From Pengzhenrongella sp031582905 (lineage in GTDB: Bacteria > Actinomycetota > Actinomycetes > Actinomycetales > Cellulomonadaceae): a stretch of 64,000 bases of DNA. The stretch lies in contig NZ_CP133990.1 in assembly GCF_031582905.1 (NCBI RefSeq), positions 2,170,001 through 2,234,000 of the forward strand, written 5' to 3'. The position numbers and the translations under genes are program-made. Under the pieces are notes generated by a model. The model was given only the letters and a program-made list of their open reading frames with translations, made no database searches and had not been told where the DNA came from. Position 1 is the stretch's first letter. Each line of letters opens with the position of its first letter. Positions 1-7,964 of the stretch are shown in pieces.

Positions 1-362
1 GAGCACCACACCGTCGGCGTGGTCCGCACGCTCCCGGGTGACGTCAACGAGCTGGACTGCGCGTGCGGCGTCACGCTCACCAACGGCCCGGGGTGGTCCC
101 TCGACGAGCATCTGCGGCTGCACCGCGCCGAGGTGAAGTACGAGGCGCTGGTCGCCGTGGCGCACCCCGGGATGCCGCTGAGCCGGACGACGGGCCGCTC
201 CCCGCCGCGCGTGCGCTGGACGCCCTCGTCGCCGGCGACCCCACGGCCGCCCGGTGGGCGCTCGCCTCGACCGACGACGACGCCCGCCACCGGCTGCGCG
301 CCGCGGCGCACGACCTGGTGTCGCTGATCGACGCGATGGGGACCGACACCGACCCGCGATGA
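1..362 (+). CDS. Hypothetical protein, 5' end outside window, one frame join
   Basis: The frame is open from base 1, so the start may lie left of the window; an internal GTG at 19 is also possible. The first part reads through VRTLPGDVNELDCACG to about base 195. The sensible reading then moves to the frame that ends ...LIDAMGTDTDPR at 362. Adding one G to the GGG run at about 195-197 joins the two parts. The N-terminal part has two close cysteines (CAC) and a His (LRLHRAEVKYEALV). The C-terminal half is rich in Ala, Arg and Asp and looks helical. I do not recognise the family. The next gene (cupin) follows after about 100 bases on the same strand. Confidence 0.5.
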
Positions 363-458
363 CGGCGCGGGCCACAGCCGCGGCGCCGACACCGGCCGCA
401 CTGCCGACGGCGGCCCGGCTGACTAGCCTGGGCGGACACCGACGCTGACGGAGGACCC

Positions 459-800
459 GTGCCCGACCTCGCCGCCCTTGCCGAGACACACCTGGCCGCC
501 GCCCTCGCCGCCCCGAACGGACGCAGCACCGAGCTCGTGGTGCACGACCATCAGCTGCGGCAGACCGTCATCGCCCTCGCCGACGGGCAGTCGCTCGCGG
601 AGCACAACGCCCCGCCAGCCGCGACCATCCAGGTGCTGCGCGGCAGCGTGCAGGTCACGTCGCAGGGCGGCGACGACGTCGTCGTGCGCGAGGGCGAGCT
701 CATGCCGGTGACCCACGAGCGCCACGGCGTGCTCGCCCTCGAGGACTCCGCGTTCCTGCTGACCACGGTGACCGGGATTCCCGAGGGGACCCGCGGGTGA
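459..800 (+). CDS. Small cupin-domain protein
   Basis: A 113-residue protein with a single cupin barrel. The first cupin motif is around His49 (SLAEHNAPPAATIQVLRG region is within residues 46-62) and a second, weaker motif is around His86-His89. The central VVREGELMPVTHERHGV stretch is typical of small bacterial cupins that may bind a metal or small ligand. The GTG start at 459 is preceded by a GGAG run at about 450-454. The stop overlaps the GTG start of the App1-type gene by four bases (797-800), so the two are probably translationally coupled. Substrate is unknown; it may be a sensor or a small isomerase or dioxygenase-like protein. Family assignment is solid, function is not. Confidence 0.8.
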   Translation: MPDLAALAETHLAAALAAPNGRSTELVVHDHQLRQTVIALADGQSLAEHNAPPAATIQVLRGSVQVTSQGGDDVVVREGELMPVTHERHGVLALEDSAFLLTTVTGIPEGTRG

Positions 801-1914
801 CCGCCACCGACACGCTCCCGCCCGGTCCCCCGCCGCGTCCGACCGACCCCGACCCGCCCACGTCCAGCCGGCCACACCGCGCCGCGCGGATCGAGGACCG
901 GTTCACGCGCGCGGTCGCCCGGCAGCTGTGGGCGCACGGGTGGCGCACCCGCATCGAGCCGTTCGTCGGGTACGGCGGTCCGGGGTGGGTCCGCGTCATG
1001 GCGCGGACCGTGCTGTCACCGCCGCGACCGCTGGACGGCGTGCCGAGCGCACAGGCGCCGGAGGACGAGCCCACCCGGGCGGTGCGCGGCTGGCGCAGCC
1101 TGGCCACCGCGCAGGTGCCGGGCGCCGTCGTCGAGGTCCGAGCCGGCTCCTTCGTGCACCGGGTCACCTCGGACCGCGGTGGGTACGTGGACACCATCGT
1201 CGACGCCGACCTCGAGCCGGGCTGGCACGACATCGAGCTCGTCGTGCCGAGCGGGAGCGTCACCGCGCGCGTCCGGGTCATCTCCCCCGAGGCGCGCACC
1301 GGACTGGTCAGCGACATCGACGACACCGTCATGGTCACGACCATGCCGCGTCCGCTGATCGCCGCCTGGAACACGTTCGTGCTCTCGGAGACCGCGCGCC
1401 GGCCCGTGGACGGCATGGCGGACCTGTACCGCGACCTCCTCGCCGACGACCCGGACGCCCCGGTGCTCTACCTGTCGACCGGCGCCTGGAACGTCGCCCC
1501 GGTGCTGGGCCGGTTCCTCGCACGCCACGGCTACCCCGGGGTCCGCTGCTGCTGACCGACTGGGGCCCGACCAACACGGGCTGGTTCCGCAGCGGTCGCC
1601 AGCACAAGCTCGGGAGCCTCGAGCGGCTCATGACCGAACTGCCCCAGATCCGCTGGATCCTCGTGGGCGACGACGGCCAGCACGACCCGGAGATCTACGA
1701 CCGGATCGCCCACCGCTACCCCGACCGCATCCGCGTGGTCGCGATCCGCGAGCTCACGCCGACCGAGCACACGCTCGCCGCCGGTGTGCCGCAGCCGCTG
1801 CCGGAGGCGCGGGGTGCGCAGCGCCGGACCGCCCAGGCCGGGGTCCCGGTCGTGCGCGGCGGGGGCGGCGCGGCACTGCGCGCCGCGCTCGCCCCCGTCC
1901 TCGCCCGGCGCTGA
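797..1914 (+). CDS. App1-type phosphatidate phosphatase domain protein (DUF2183), one frame join
   Basis: Read as about 372 residues after one frame join near 1540. The N-terminal part has an amphipathic, basic region and a beta-rich stretch. The catalytic part carries the HAD-like motif SDIDDTVMVT near residue 172, followed by YLSTGAWNVAPVLGRFL. After the join come LLLTDWGPTNTGWFRSG and ILVGDDGQHDPEIYDRI, which are typical of the App1 catalytic domain. App1 proteins dephosphorylate phosphatidate in yeast; bacterial homologues act on uncharacterised phospholipid-like substrates. The break is in CCCCGGGG at 1536-1543, where one extra G restores the GYPGGPLLL sequence expected for the family. 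It starts with GTG overlapping the cupin stop. It converges with the epimerase, with 18 bases between the stops. Confidence 0.82.
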
Positions 1915-1932
1915 CCGGCCTGCCCGGAGCGG

Positions 1933-2968
1933 TCAGCGCCCGCGCGGGCGCAGCGGCGGGCTGCCGCCGCCGTCCTGCGCGGCGATGCCGTCGACGATCT
2001 CGCGGAGCGCACGGGCGCCCGGGATCGTCGGGGCCCACCCCAGAGCCGCCCGGGCACGCGACGTGTCGAGCACCGGCACGCCCATCGCCAGGTCGACCCA
2101 TCCCGGGCTGACCGGGACGAGACGCGCATGCCACGCCGTCGCGACCGCGGTGCGTGCGGCCGACGCGGGGACCTCCTGCAGGTTCCCGCCCGCCAGCAGG
2201 TCGGCGACGTCCTGACCGTGCAGGACGCCGTCGCCGGCGATGTTGAACGCACCCCCATCCGCCGCACGACCGCCTCGCGGTACGCCGCGGCGACGTCGTC
2301 GGCGTGCACGGCCTGCAGCCGCAGCCCGGCGGGCCACGGCAGGGCCGGGAGCTCCTCACCCAGCATGCGGGCGGGGAACAGGCGCCCGAGGAAGTACCGC
2401 TGGATCTGCGCGCCGGCGTGCTTCTGGAAGATCAGCGCCGGACGCATCCGGGTCACGACGAGATCGGGCTGCAGCACCTCGGCTTCGTCGAGCAGCCGCT
2501 CGACCGCGGCCTTGTCGACGCTGTACTCCGAGCTGCGGATCCCCTCGGTGGGCCACGACTCGTCCCGCGGGGCGTCGTCGGTGACCGGCGAGTAGGCCCC
2601 GACCGACGACGCGACGACGAGGTGCGGCACCCCGGCGCGCCGCACCGCCTCGATGACCCGGCGGGTGCCGTCCACGTTGGTGCGGCGCAGCGCGGCGCGG
2701 TCGTGGTTCGGCTGGATGAGCCAGGCGAGGTGGATCACCGCGTCGGCGCCGGCGAACGCCTCCGTGAGCCGCTCGAGGACGGGCGCGTCCTCCCCGGCCG
2801 GCCGATGTCGCACGCGACCCACTGCGCGACGTCGTACGGCGGCGGGATGTCGCCCGAGGGCGCACGCCGCGCGACGCCGACCACGGACGTGATGATGTCG
2901 TCGCCGCTGAACCGCCGCAGCAGTGCGGTGCCGGCGTTGCCGCTGGCACCGACGACGACGACCCTCAC
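1933..2968 (-). CDS. NAD-dependent epimerase/dehydratase family protein, two frame joins
   Basis: An extended short-chain dehydrogenase, about 345 residues after two joins. The N-terminus MRVVVVGASGNAGTALLRRF is a Rossmann GxxGxxG dinucleotide site. The middle part (2255-2810) has HLAWLIQPNHD, VASSVGAYSP and the catalytic-type YSVDKAAVE (Tyr-xxx-Lys). The C-terminal part has FNIAGDG and ARAALGWAPTIPGARAL, as in NAD-dependent nucleotide-sugar epimerases. The joins lie near 2805 (GGCCGGCCGGGG) and 2255-2260, each needing one extra base, and the corrected length is divisible by three. The substrate cannot be named. It is transcribed towards the App1 gene, and the small acidic protein gene lies upstream on the same strand. 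Confidence 0.83.
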
Positions 2969-3020
2969 GGCGTCACCTGCACGGCGGGGCGCCGCGCGGG
3001 CTCGGGGGTGGCGATGCCGC

Positions 3021-3188
3021 TCACTCGGTCTCGCGCGGGTTCATGCTGCCCGGGTCGGCGTCCTGGTCGTCGACCGGCGAGCCCTCGTCGGCGCCCTGCT
3101 CGCGCGGGTTGAGCATGCCGGGGTCGGCGTCGGCGTCCTTCTCGGCGTCGTAGGGGACCTCGGACGGGTTCTGCGTGTTCTCGGTCAT
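3021..3188 (-). CDS. Small acidic repeat-containing protein (55 aa)
   Basis: An ORF of 55 residues, MTENTQNPSEVPYDAEKDAD at the start and NPRETE at the end. It contains the near-duplicate segments DADPGMLNPRE and DADPGSMNPRE, spaced 20 residues apart. It is very rich in Asp, Glu and Pro and has no hydrophobic core, so it is probably disordered. Codons fit the genome, with G or C at almost every third position, which supports translation. It sits between the epimerase and the PHP-protein gene, all on the minus strand. Similar small acidic ORFs occur at 29952, 30101 and 32030. No function is known to me. The alternative is that it is a tail of a mis-assembled larger gene, but the clean ATG and stop argue against this. 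Confidence 0.65.
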   Translation of the reverse strand: MTENTQNPSEVPYDAEKDADADPGMLNPREQGADEGSPVDDQDADPGSMNPRETE

Positions 3189-3271
3189 GGCTCAAAAGTG
3201 CCACTGACCAGGGACGACCGCATCCCGGGGTCACCCGTCGGGACGGCGCCGGCGGCGCACACCGCCCGCGT

Positions 3272-4327
3272 TCAGCCCCGCTCCCGCCCCGTCCAGGCGA
3301 GCAGGCCGTCGACGTCGCGGGTGTTGACGACCCGTGCGGGGTCGAGGTCGTGCTGCGCGGCCCGCTCGCAGCCGGTGATCTGCCAGTCCAGCTGGCCGGG
3401 TGCGTGCGCGTCGGAGTCCACCGAGAACAGGCATCCGTGGTCGATCGCCGACTGCAGCAGCGCGTGGGGCGGGTCGCGGCGGTCCGGGCGGCTGTTGATC
3501 TCGACGGCGACCGCCGCCTCGGCGCACGCGGCGAACACCGCGTCGGCGTCGAAGTCGCTGGGCGGGCGGGGGCGGCTGCCGATGAGCCGCCGTCCCGTGC
3601 AGTGCCCGAGCACGTCCAGGTGCGGGTTCTCCACCGCCGCGACCATGCGCCGGGTCATCGCCGCGGAGTCCATCCGCAGCTTGGAGTGCACCGACCCGAC
3701 GACGACGTCCAGCTCGGCCAGCAGCGTCGGCTCCTGGTCGAGCTTGCCGTCGTCGAGGATGTCGACCTCGATCCCGGTGAGCACCCGGAACGGCGCGACG
3801 GCCTCGTTGAGCGCGCGGATCTGGGCGATCTGCCGGCGCAGCCGCGCCGGGCTCAGCCCGTTGGCGACGGTGAGGCGCGGCGAGTGGTCGGTGATCACGA
3901 GGTACTCGTGCCCGATCTCCATCGCCGCCAGGACCATCTCCTGCAGCGGGCTGCCGCCGTCGCTCGCGTCGGTGTGCGCGTGCAGGTCACCGCGCAGGGC
4001 GGACCGCAGGGCGGCCCCCGGTCCGTCGGCGGTCGCCGCCTCGGCGACCTCGCGCTCCAGGCGGGTGAGGTACTCGACCTCCTCGTCGCGCCATCGCTGC
4101 AGCACGACCTCGGCGGTACGCCGGCCGACGTCGCGCAGCTCCTCGACGTGGTCGTCCGCGACGAGGCGCGCCAGCTCGCCGGGGTCGGCGGCCTCGACCG
4201 CGCGCGCGGCCTTGCGGAACGCGTCGCTGCGGTACGACGTCGCCTGCGCGCGCTCGAGGAGGAACGCGATCCGGCGCAGGGTCGCGACGGCGTCGTCCTG
4301 GCGCGCCGCCGGGGTGGACGGTCCCAT
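3272..4327 (-). CDS. PHP-domain protein with helix-hairpin-helix N-terminus (PolX C-terminal-like)
   Basis: A 351-residue protein. Residues about 10-110 form a helical, DNA-polymerase-beta-like helix-hairpin-helix region. From residue 112 on there is a PHP metal-dependent phosphoesterase domain: GDLHAHTDASDGG (HxH at 116-118), YLVITDHSPRL, a GIEVDIL strand, VVGSVHSKLRM, GHCTGR and the terminal VDSDAHAP. These residues bind up to three metal ions in the family. The layout equals the C-terminal half of family X polymerases that lack the polymerase core. In this position, next to Ku and the ligase/polymerase genes, a nuclease or end-processing role is an attractive inference; histidinol-phosphatase-like activity is another possibility. 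The gene is intact. The Ku gene lies 17 bases upstream. Confidence 0.85.
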   Translation of the reverse strand: MGPSTPAARQDDAVATLRRIAFLLERAQATSYRSDAFRKAARAVEAADPGELARLVADDHVEELRDVGRRTAEVVLQRWRDEEVEYLTRLEREVAEAATADGPGAALRSALRGDLHAHTDASDGGSPLQEMVLAAMEIGHEYLVITDHSPRLTVANGLSPARLRRQIAQIRALNEAVAPFRVLTGIEVDILDDGKLDQEPTLLAELDVVVGSVHSKLRMDSAAMTRRMVAAVENPHLDVLGHCTGRRLIGSRPRPPSDFDADAVFAACAEAAVAVEINSRPDRRDPPHALLQSAIDHGCLFSVDSDAHAPGQLDWQITGCERAAQHDLDPARVVNTRDVDGLLAWTGRERG

Positions 4328-4344
4328 CCGGGTCGGCGGGCCGC

Positions 4345-5601
4345 TCAGGACGCGCGGCGGCGCGACGCCGTCTTGGTCTCGGCCTTGTCCGCGTCGTCAC
4401 CGGCCTTGCTGCGGGACTTCGCCGACGACGACCGCGTGCTCCTCGACGCGGTCGTGGACTCCTTGGCGTCGGCCCCGTCCTTCGTCGCCGCCGTCGAGCG
4501 TGACGAGCTGCTGGTCTTGCGGCTGCGCGCCGGCTTGTCGTCGTCACCTGCGTCGGCGGCCCCGGCGGCGGACTTCGTCGAGGACTTCGCGGGCTTGCGC
4601 GTCGGCGACCGGGACGACGTCGTGCGCTTGGCCGGGGGTGCGTCGTCCGTCTCGTCGGCGTCGTCGGCCGTCGCGGCCTTGCGGGCCGCGGTCTTCGGGG
4701 CGGCGCGCTTGCGCGGGGCCGGCACGGCCTCCTCCGTCGCCCGCGCGGTCTGCGCCGGGTCGGCCTCGCCGGCGTCCTCGGCTGCGTCCGTCGCCGTCCC
4801 GCCGCGCGCGCCACGGGCCTTCTCGACGCTCCGCTGGAGCGCGGACAGCAGGTCGATCACCTCGCCGCCGCCACCCGCGGCGTCGTCGTCGGCCCCGGCG
4901 GGGGTCGGGACGGCCTGGGTGGAGCCAGTGGACACCTTGGCCTCGATGAGGCTCTCGAGCGCCTCGCGGTAGGAGTCGTGGAACTCCGACGGGTCGAAGT
5001 CACCCGCGAGCGACTCCACGAGCGAGGACGCCATGGTGAGCTCCTGCGGGCGGACCGTGACGTCGGCGTCGAGGATCGGGAAGTCGGCCTCCCGGATCTC
5101 GTCGGGCCACAGGAGGGTCTGCAGGCAGATGACGTTGTCCCGGACGCGCAGGACGGCCATCGACTCGCGCTGGCGCAGCGCGACCTTCACCACGGCCATC
5201 CGGTCGGTCGTCGCGAGCGCCTCGCGCAGCAGCGCGTACGGCTTGGCGGCGGTCTTGTCCGGCTCGAGGTAGTACGTCTTGGACAGCATGATCGGGTCGA
5301 CCTGCTCGGCCGGCACGAACTCCAGGACGGAGATCTCCCGCTCGGTGGTCAGCGGCAGCTGCGCCATGTCGTCGTCGTCGAGCACGACGAGCCGGCCGTC
5401 GTCGGTCTGGTACCCCTTGGCGATGTCGCTCATCTCGACCGGCTCGCCGTCGACGCTGCACGTCTTCTTGTAGCGGATGCGGCCGCCGTCCTCCCGGTGC
5501 ACCTGGTGCAGCGGGACGTCCTTCTCGCCGGTGGCGGCGTACAGCTTGACCGGCACGTTGACCAGCCCGAACGCCACCGCGCCCTTCCAGATCGCGCGCA
5601 C
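4345..5601 (-). CDS. ku: Non-homologous end-joining protein Ku, long charged tail
   Basis: Prokaryotic Ku forms a homodimeric ring that loads on broken DNA ends and recruits the LigD-type ligase. The core spans roughly residues 1-255: VRAIWKGAVAFGLVNVPVKL at the start, VLEFVPAEQVDPIMLSKTYY, and ELTMASSLVESLAGDF-FDPSEFHDSYREAL towards its end. Residues about 256-418 are a low-complexity tail of Lys, Ala, Ser, Thr and Asp (for example KRAAPKTAARKAATADD), like the DNA-binding tails of mycobacterial Ku but longer and more Ser/Thr-rich. I use the GTG at 5601 because a GAGGAGGAG run lies just upstream; a start six codons earlier is possible but would cover that run. It is divergent from the ligase gene with 77 bases between, a usual NHEJ arrangement. 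Confidence 0.95.
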   Translation of the reverse strand: MRAIWKGAVAFGLVNVPVKLYAATGEKDVPLHQVHREDGGRIRYKKTCSVDGEPVEMSDIAKGYQTDDGRLVVLDDDDMAQLPLTTEREISVLEFVPAEQVDPIMLSKTYYLEPDKTAAKPYALLREALATTDRMAVVKVALRQRESMAVLRVRDNVICLQTLLWPDEIREADFPILDADVTVRPQELTMASSLVESLAGDFDPSEFHDSYREALESLIEAKVSTGSTQAVPTPAGADDDAAGGGGEVIDLLSALQRSVEKARGARGGTATDAAEDAGEADPAQTARATEEAVPAPRKRAAPKTAARKAATADDADETDDAPPAKRTTSSRSPTRKPAKSSTKSAAGAADAGDDDKPARSRKTSSSSRSTAATKDGADAKESTTASRSTRSSSAKSRSKAGDDADKAETKTASRRRAS

Positions 5602-5678
5602 GTCGTCTCCTCCTCGCACCGGTGGCCCGACCGTGGCGTGAGCGCGCCGGTTCGGGTGTCACTGGGCAGGATGGACCC

Positions 5679-6622
5679 GTGCAGCCCATGCTCGCTACCC
5701 GAGCCCCCACACCGGATGACCTGCCGCGCGGTGCCGACTGGGCGTACGAGGTGAAGTGGGACGGTGTCCGACTGCTCGCCGACACGACGTCCGGGCGCCT
5801 GCGGCTCCTCAGCCGCACCGGCCGGGACGTCACCGTCGCCTACCCCGAGCTCGCCGGCCTGGCCGGGGTGGGTGGGCCCGACGGCGCCGTGCTCGACGGC
5901 GAGGTGGTCGCGATGCACGGCGGGATCCCGTCCTTCGAGTCGCTCGCCGAGCGCATGCACGTGCGCGACGCCGCCCGGGCGCAGGCCCTGGCCGCGCGGG
6001 CCCCGGTGACCCTGCTCGTCTTCGACGTCCTCACCCTCGGCGGGGCGGACCTCACCCGGCGACCCTTCGACGACCGCCGGGCCGCGCTCGAGTCGCTCGA
6101 CCTGCCCGATCACGTGCAGCTCTCCCCCGTCTACCCCGACGCGGACGAGCTGTGGGCGGTGACGCTCGAGCACGGGCTGGAGGGCGTGCTCGCCAAGCGG
6201 CGGTCCTCGCTCTACCACCCGGGCCGGCGCTCGGCGGACTGGGTCAAGGCCGCGCACCGGACGACGCGCACCGCGCTCGTAGGCGGGTGGCGGGTGGAGA
6301 CCACGGCGCGGGACCGGATCGGGTCGCTCCTGCTCGGAGCACCGGATGCCGACGGCCGGCTGCGGTTCCTCGGCCGGGCGGGCAGCGGCCTCGGGGTGCG
6401 CTCGCGGTCCGGCTCGCGCCCCTGCTCGCCCCGCTCGAGCGGGCGACCAGCCCGTTCGACGAGCCGGTCCCGGCGGTGGACGCGCGCGGTGCGCACTGGT
6501 GCGAGCCGACCCTGCAGGTCGACATCACCTACCTGACCCGCATGCGCAGCGGCCGGATGCGCCAGCCCGTCGTCCGCGGGGTGCGGGACGACGCGGCGGT
6601 CGATCCCTGGGAGGACCTGTGA
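5679..6622 (+). CDS. ATP-dependent DNA ligase, LigD/LigC type, one frame join
   Basis: Seals double-strand breaks together with Ku. About 314 residues after one join. The N-terminus VQPMLATRAP leads to the adenylation motif with Lys26 in YEVKWDGVR. Further nucleotidyltransferase motifs follow: LDGEVVAM, FDVLTLGG, EGVLAKRR and DWVKAAH. The C-terminal OB-fold part ends RQPVVRGVRDDAAVDPWEDL. The frame changes at the GGGG run at 6393-6396; one extra G gives GLGGALAVRLAPLLAPLE, as expected for the family. A GTG at 5679 is preferred, with AGGA upstream; ATG at 5688 is the alternative. The stop overlaps the polymerase GTG (GTGA, 6619-6622). The ligase, unlike classical LigD, is not fused to the polymerase or a phosphoesterase domain. 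Confidence 0.9.
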
Positions 6623-7520
6623 GCCCGACGCCGGCCGGCGACGCCCGGCCGATGGAGGTCGGCGGCCGGACGCTGCGGATCGGGCACCTGGACCGCGTCG
6701 TCTACCCCTCGACCGGCATGACCAAGGCGGAGGTCCTGCACTACTACATGCAGGTGGCGCCGGCGATCCTGCCCCAGCTGAAGGACCGCCCGGTGACCCG
6801 GATCCGGTACCCCGAGGGCGTGGCCGGGGAGAAGTTCTTCGAGAAGAACACCCCGCGCGGCGCTCCGGAGTGGCTGCGGCGGCAGACCATCCCGGCGTCG
6901 CCCGGCACCGGTGACTCCGACACGGTGCTCGACTTCCCGTTCCTCGACGACCTCGCGGCGCTCGTGTGGACCGCGAACGGAGGCGCGCTCGAGCTGCACA
7001 CCCCGCAGTGGACGGTCGGCCCGCGCGGCGGGGTCCGCAACCCCGACCGGCTCGTCGTGGATCTCGACCCGGGGGCGCCGGCGGGCCTGGTCGAGTGCGC
7101 GCACGTGGCACTGCTGGTCGCGGACCGGCTGCGTGACGACGGCCTCGAGCCGTACCCGGTGACGTCCGGCAGCAAGGGCTGCAGCTGTACGCGCCGCTGG
7201 ACGGCCGACGGACCGCGGTCGCCGTCCGGGAGTACGCGCGGACGCTCGCGCACGAGCTCGCCGCGGCGCACCCGGAGCAGGTCGTCGCCGTCATGCGCAA
7301 GGACCTGCGCGGCGGCAAGGTCCTGCTCGACTGGTCGCAGAACCACCCGGCGAAGACGACGATCACGCCGTACTCGCTGCGCGGGCGGGAGCGTCCGGCC
7401 GTCGCAGCCCCGCGCACGTGGGACGAGCTGGACGACCCGGACCTGCGCCACCTGACGCCCGACGAGGTGCTCGCGCGCCTGGACGACCAGGGCGACCTCC
7501 TGGCCGGCCGAGCCGGCTGA
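6619..7520 (+). CDS. LigD-type primase-polymerase (PolDom), one frame join
   Basis: The NHEJ polymerase that fills gaps and adds ribonucleotides at ends held by Ku. About 300 residues after one join. The family start LDRVVYPSTGMTKAEVLHYY is near residue 30. It continues with RYPEGVAGEKFFEKN, LELHTPQW and the metal-binding DLDPG (residues about 150-154). After the join come MRKDLRGGKVLLDWSQNHPA and TITPYSLRGRERPAVAAP, which close the archaeo-eukaryotic primase fold. The frame break is in AAGGGCTGC at about 7172-7174: one extra G restores GSKGLQLYAPLDG. A GGGAGG run precedes the GTG start, which overlaps the ligase stop. The two genes therefore form one operon, divergent from ku. Confidence 0.9.
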
Positions 7521-7562
7521 GCCAGCTGAGCCAGTTGAGCCGGCCGGCGACGAGCGCGGAGA

Positions 7563-7964
7563 TCAGCCTTCGACCGGCACGCCCACGACGCCCAGCTCGG
7601 TCATCCACGCGTCGACTCCTGTCGTCCGCAGCAGCTGCAGGACCATGTCCGGCGCCCCGAGGAACGTCATGGGGCGCCCGTCCGCGGCGCCGTCGCGCAC
7701 GAGGCGGACGAGCACGGACAGGCCGGTGGAGTCCATGAACTCCACGTCACGGCAGTCGATCGTCATCGGGGACGGGTCGCCCCGCAGCTCCCCCAGCGTC
7801 GCTGTGCCGGACGCCCGCACCGCGAGGTCGACCGATCCCCAGAGCCGCACGTGCGTCCCGGCATCGCCACGGCGGACCTCGACGCCGCCGTGCGGCGCAC
7901 CGCGGCCGCCCGCGTCGACGACGAACGAGGCGGACGGCGGCTCCGCCCGGGTGTCAGCTGCCAT
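7563..7964 (-). CDS. STAS-domain anti-anti-sigma factor-like protein
   Basis: A 133-residue protein with one STAS domain (residues about 28-130). The phosphorylatable serine of anti-sigma factor antagonists is visible as Ser79 in FMDSTGLSVLVRLV. Such proteins bind a kinase anti-sigma factor and free a stress sigma factor; no anti-sigma kinase is encoded in this window. The ATG at 7964 is chosen because the domain starts soon after it and longer readings only add a shadow of the neighbour. The start overlaps the stop of the alcohol dehydrogenase gene by 11 bases, so the two are probably co-transcribed and coupled. The gene is intact. Confidence 0.85.
   Translation of the reverse strand: MAADTRAEPPSASFVVDAGGRGAPHGGVEVRRGDAGTHVRLWGSVDLAVRASGTATLGELRGDPSPMTIDCRDVEFMDSTGLSVLVRLVRDGAADGRPMTFLGAPDMVLQLLRTTGVDAWMTELGVVGVPVEG

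Noticed and set aside
423..1631. Long minus-strand open frames opposite the cupin and App1 genes
   Set aside because: They are Arg/Gly/Pro-rich shadows caused by high GC at the third codon position; the plus-strand frames carry clear family motifs.
2304..4972. Very long plus-strand open frames over the epimerase, PHP and Ku genes
   Set aside because: Composition is dominated by Arg, Ser and Ala with no family motif; the minus strand has well-recognised PHP and Ku proteins.
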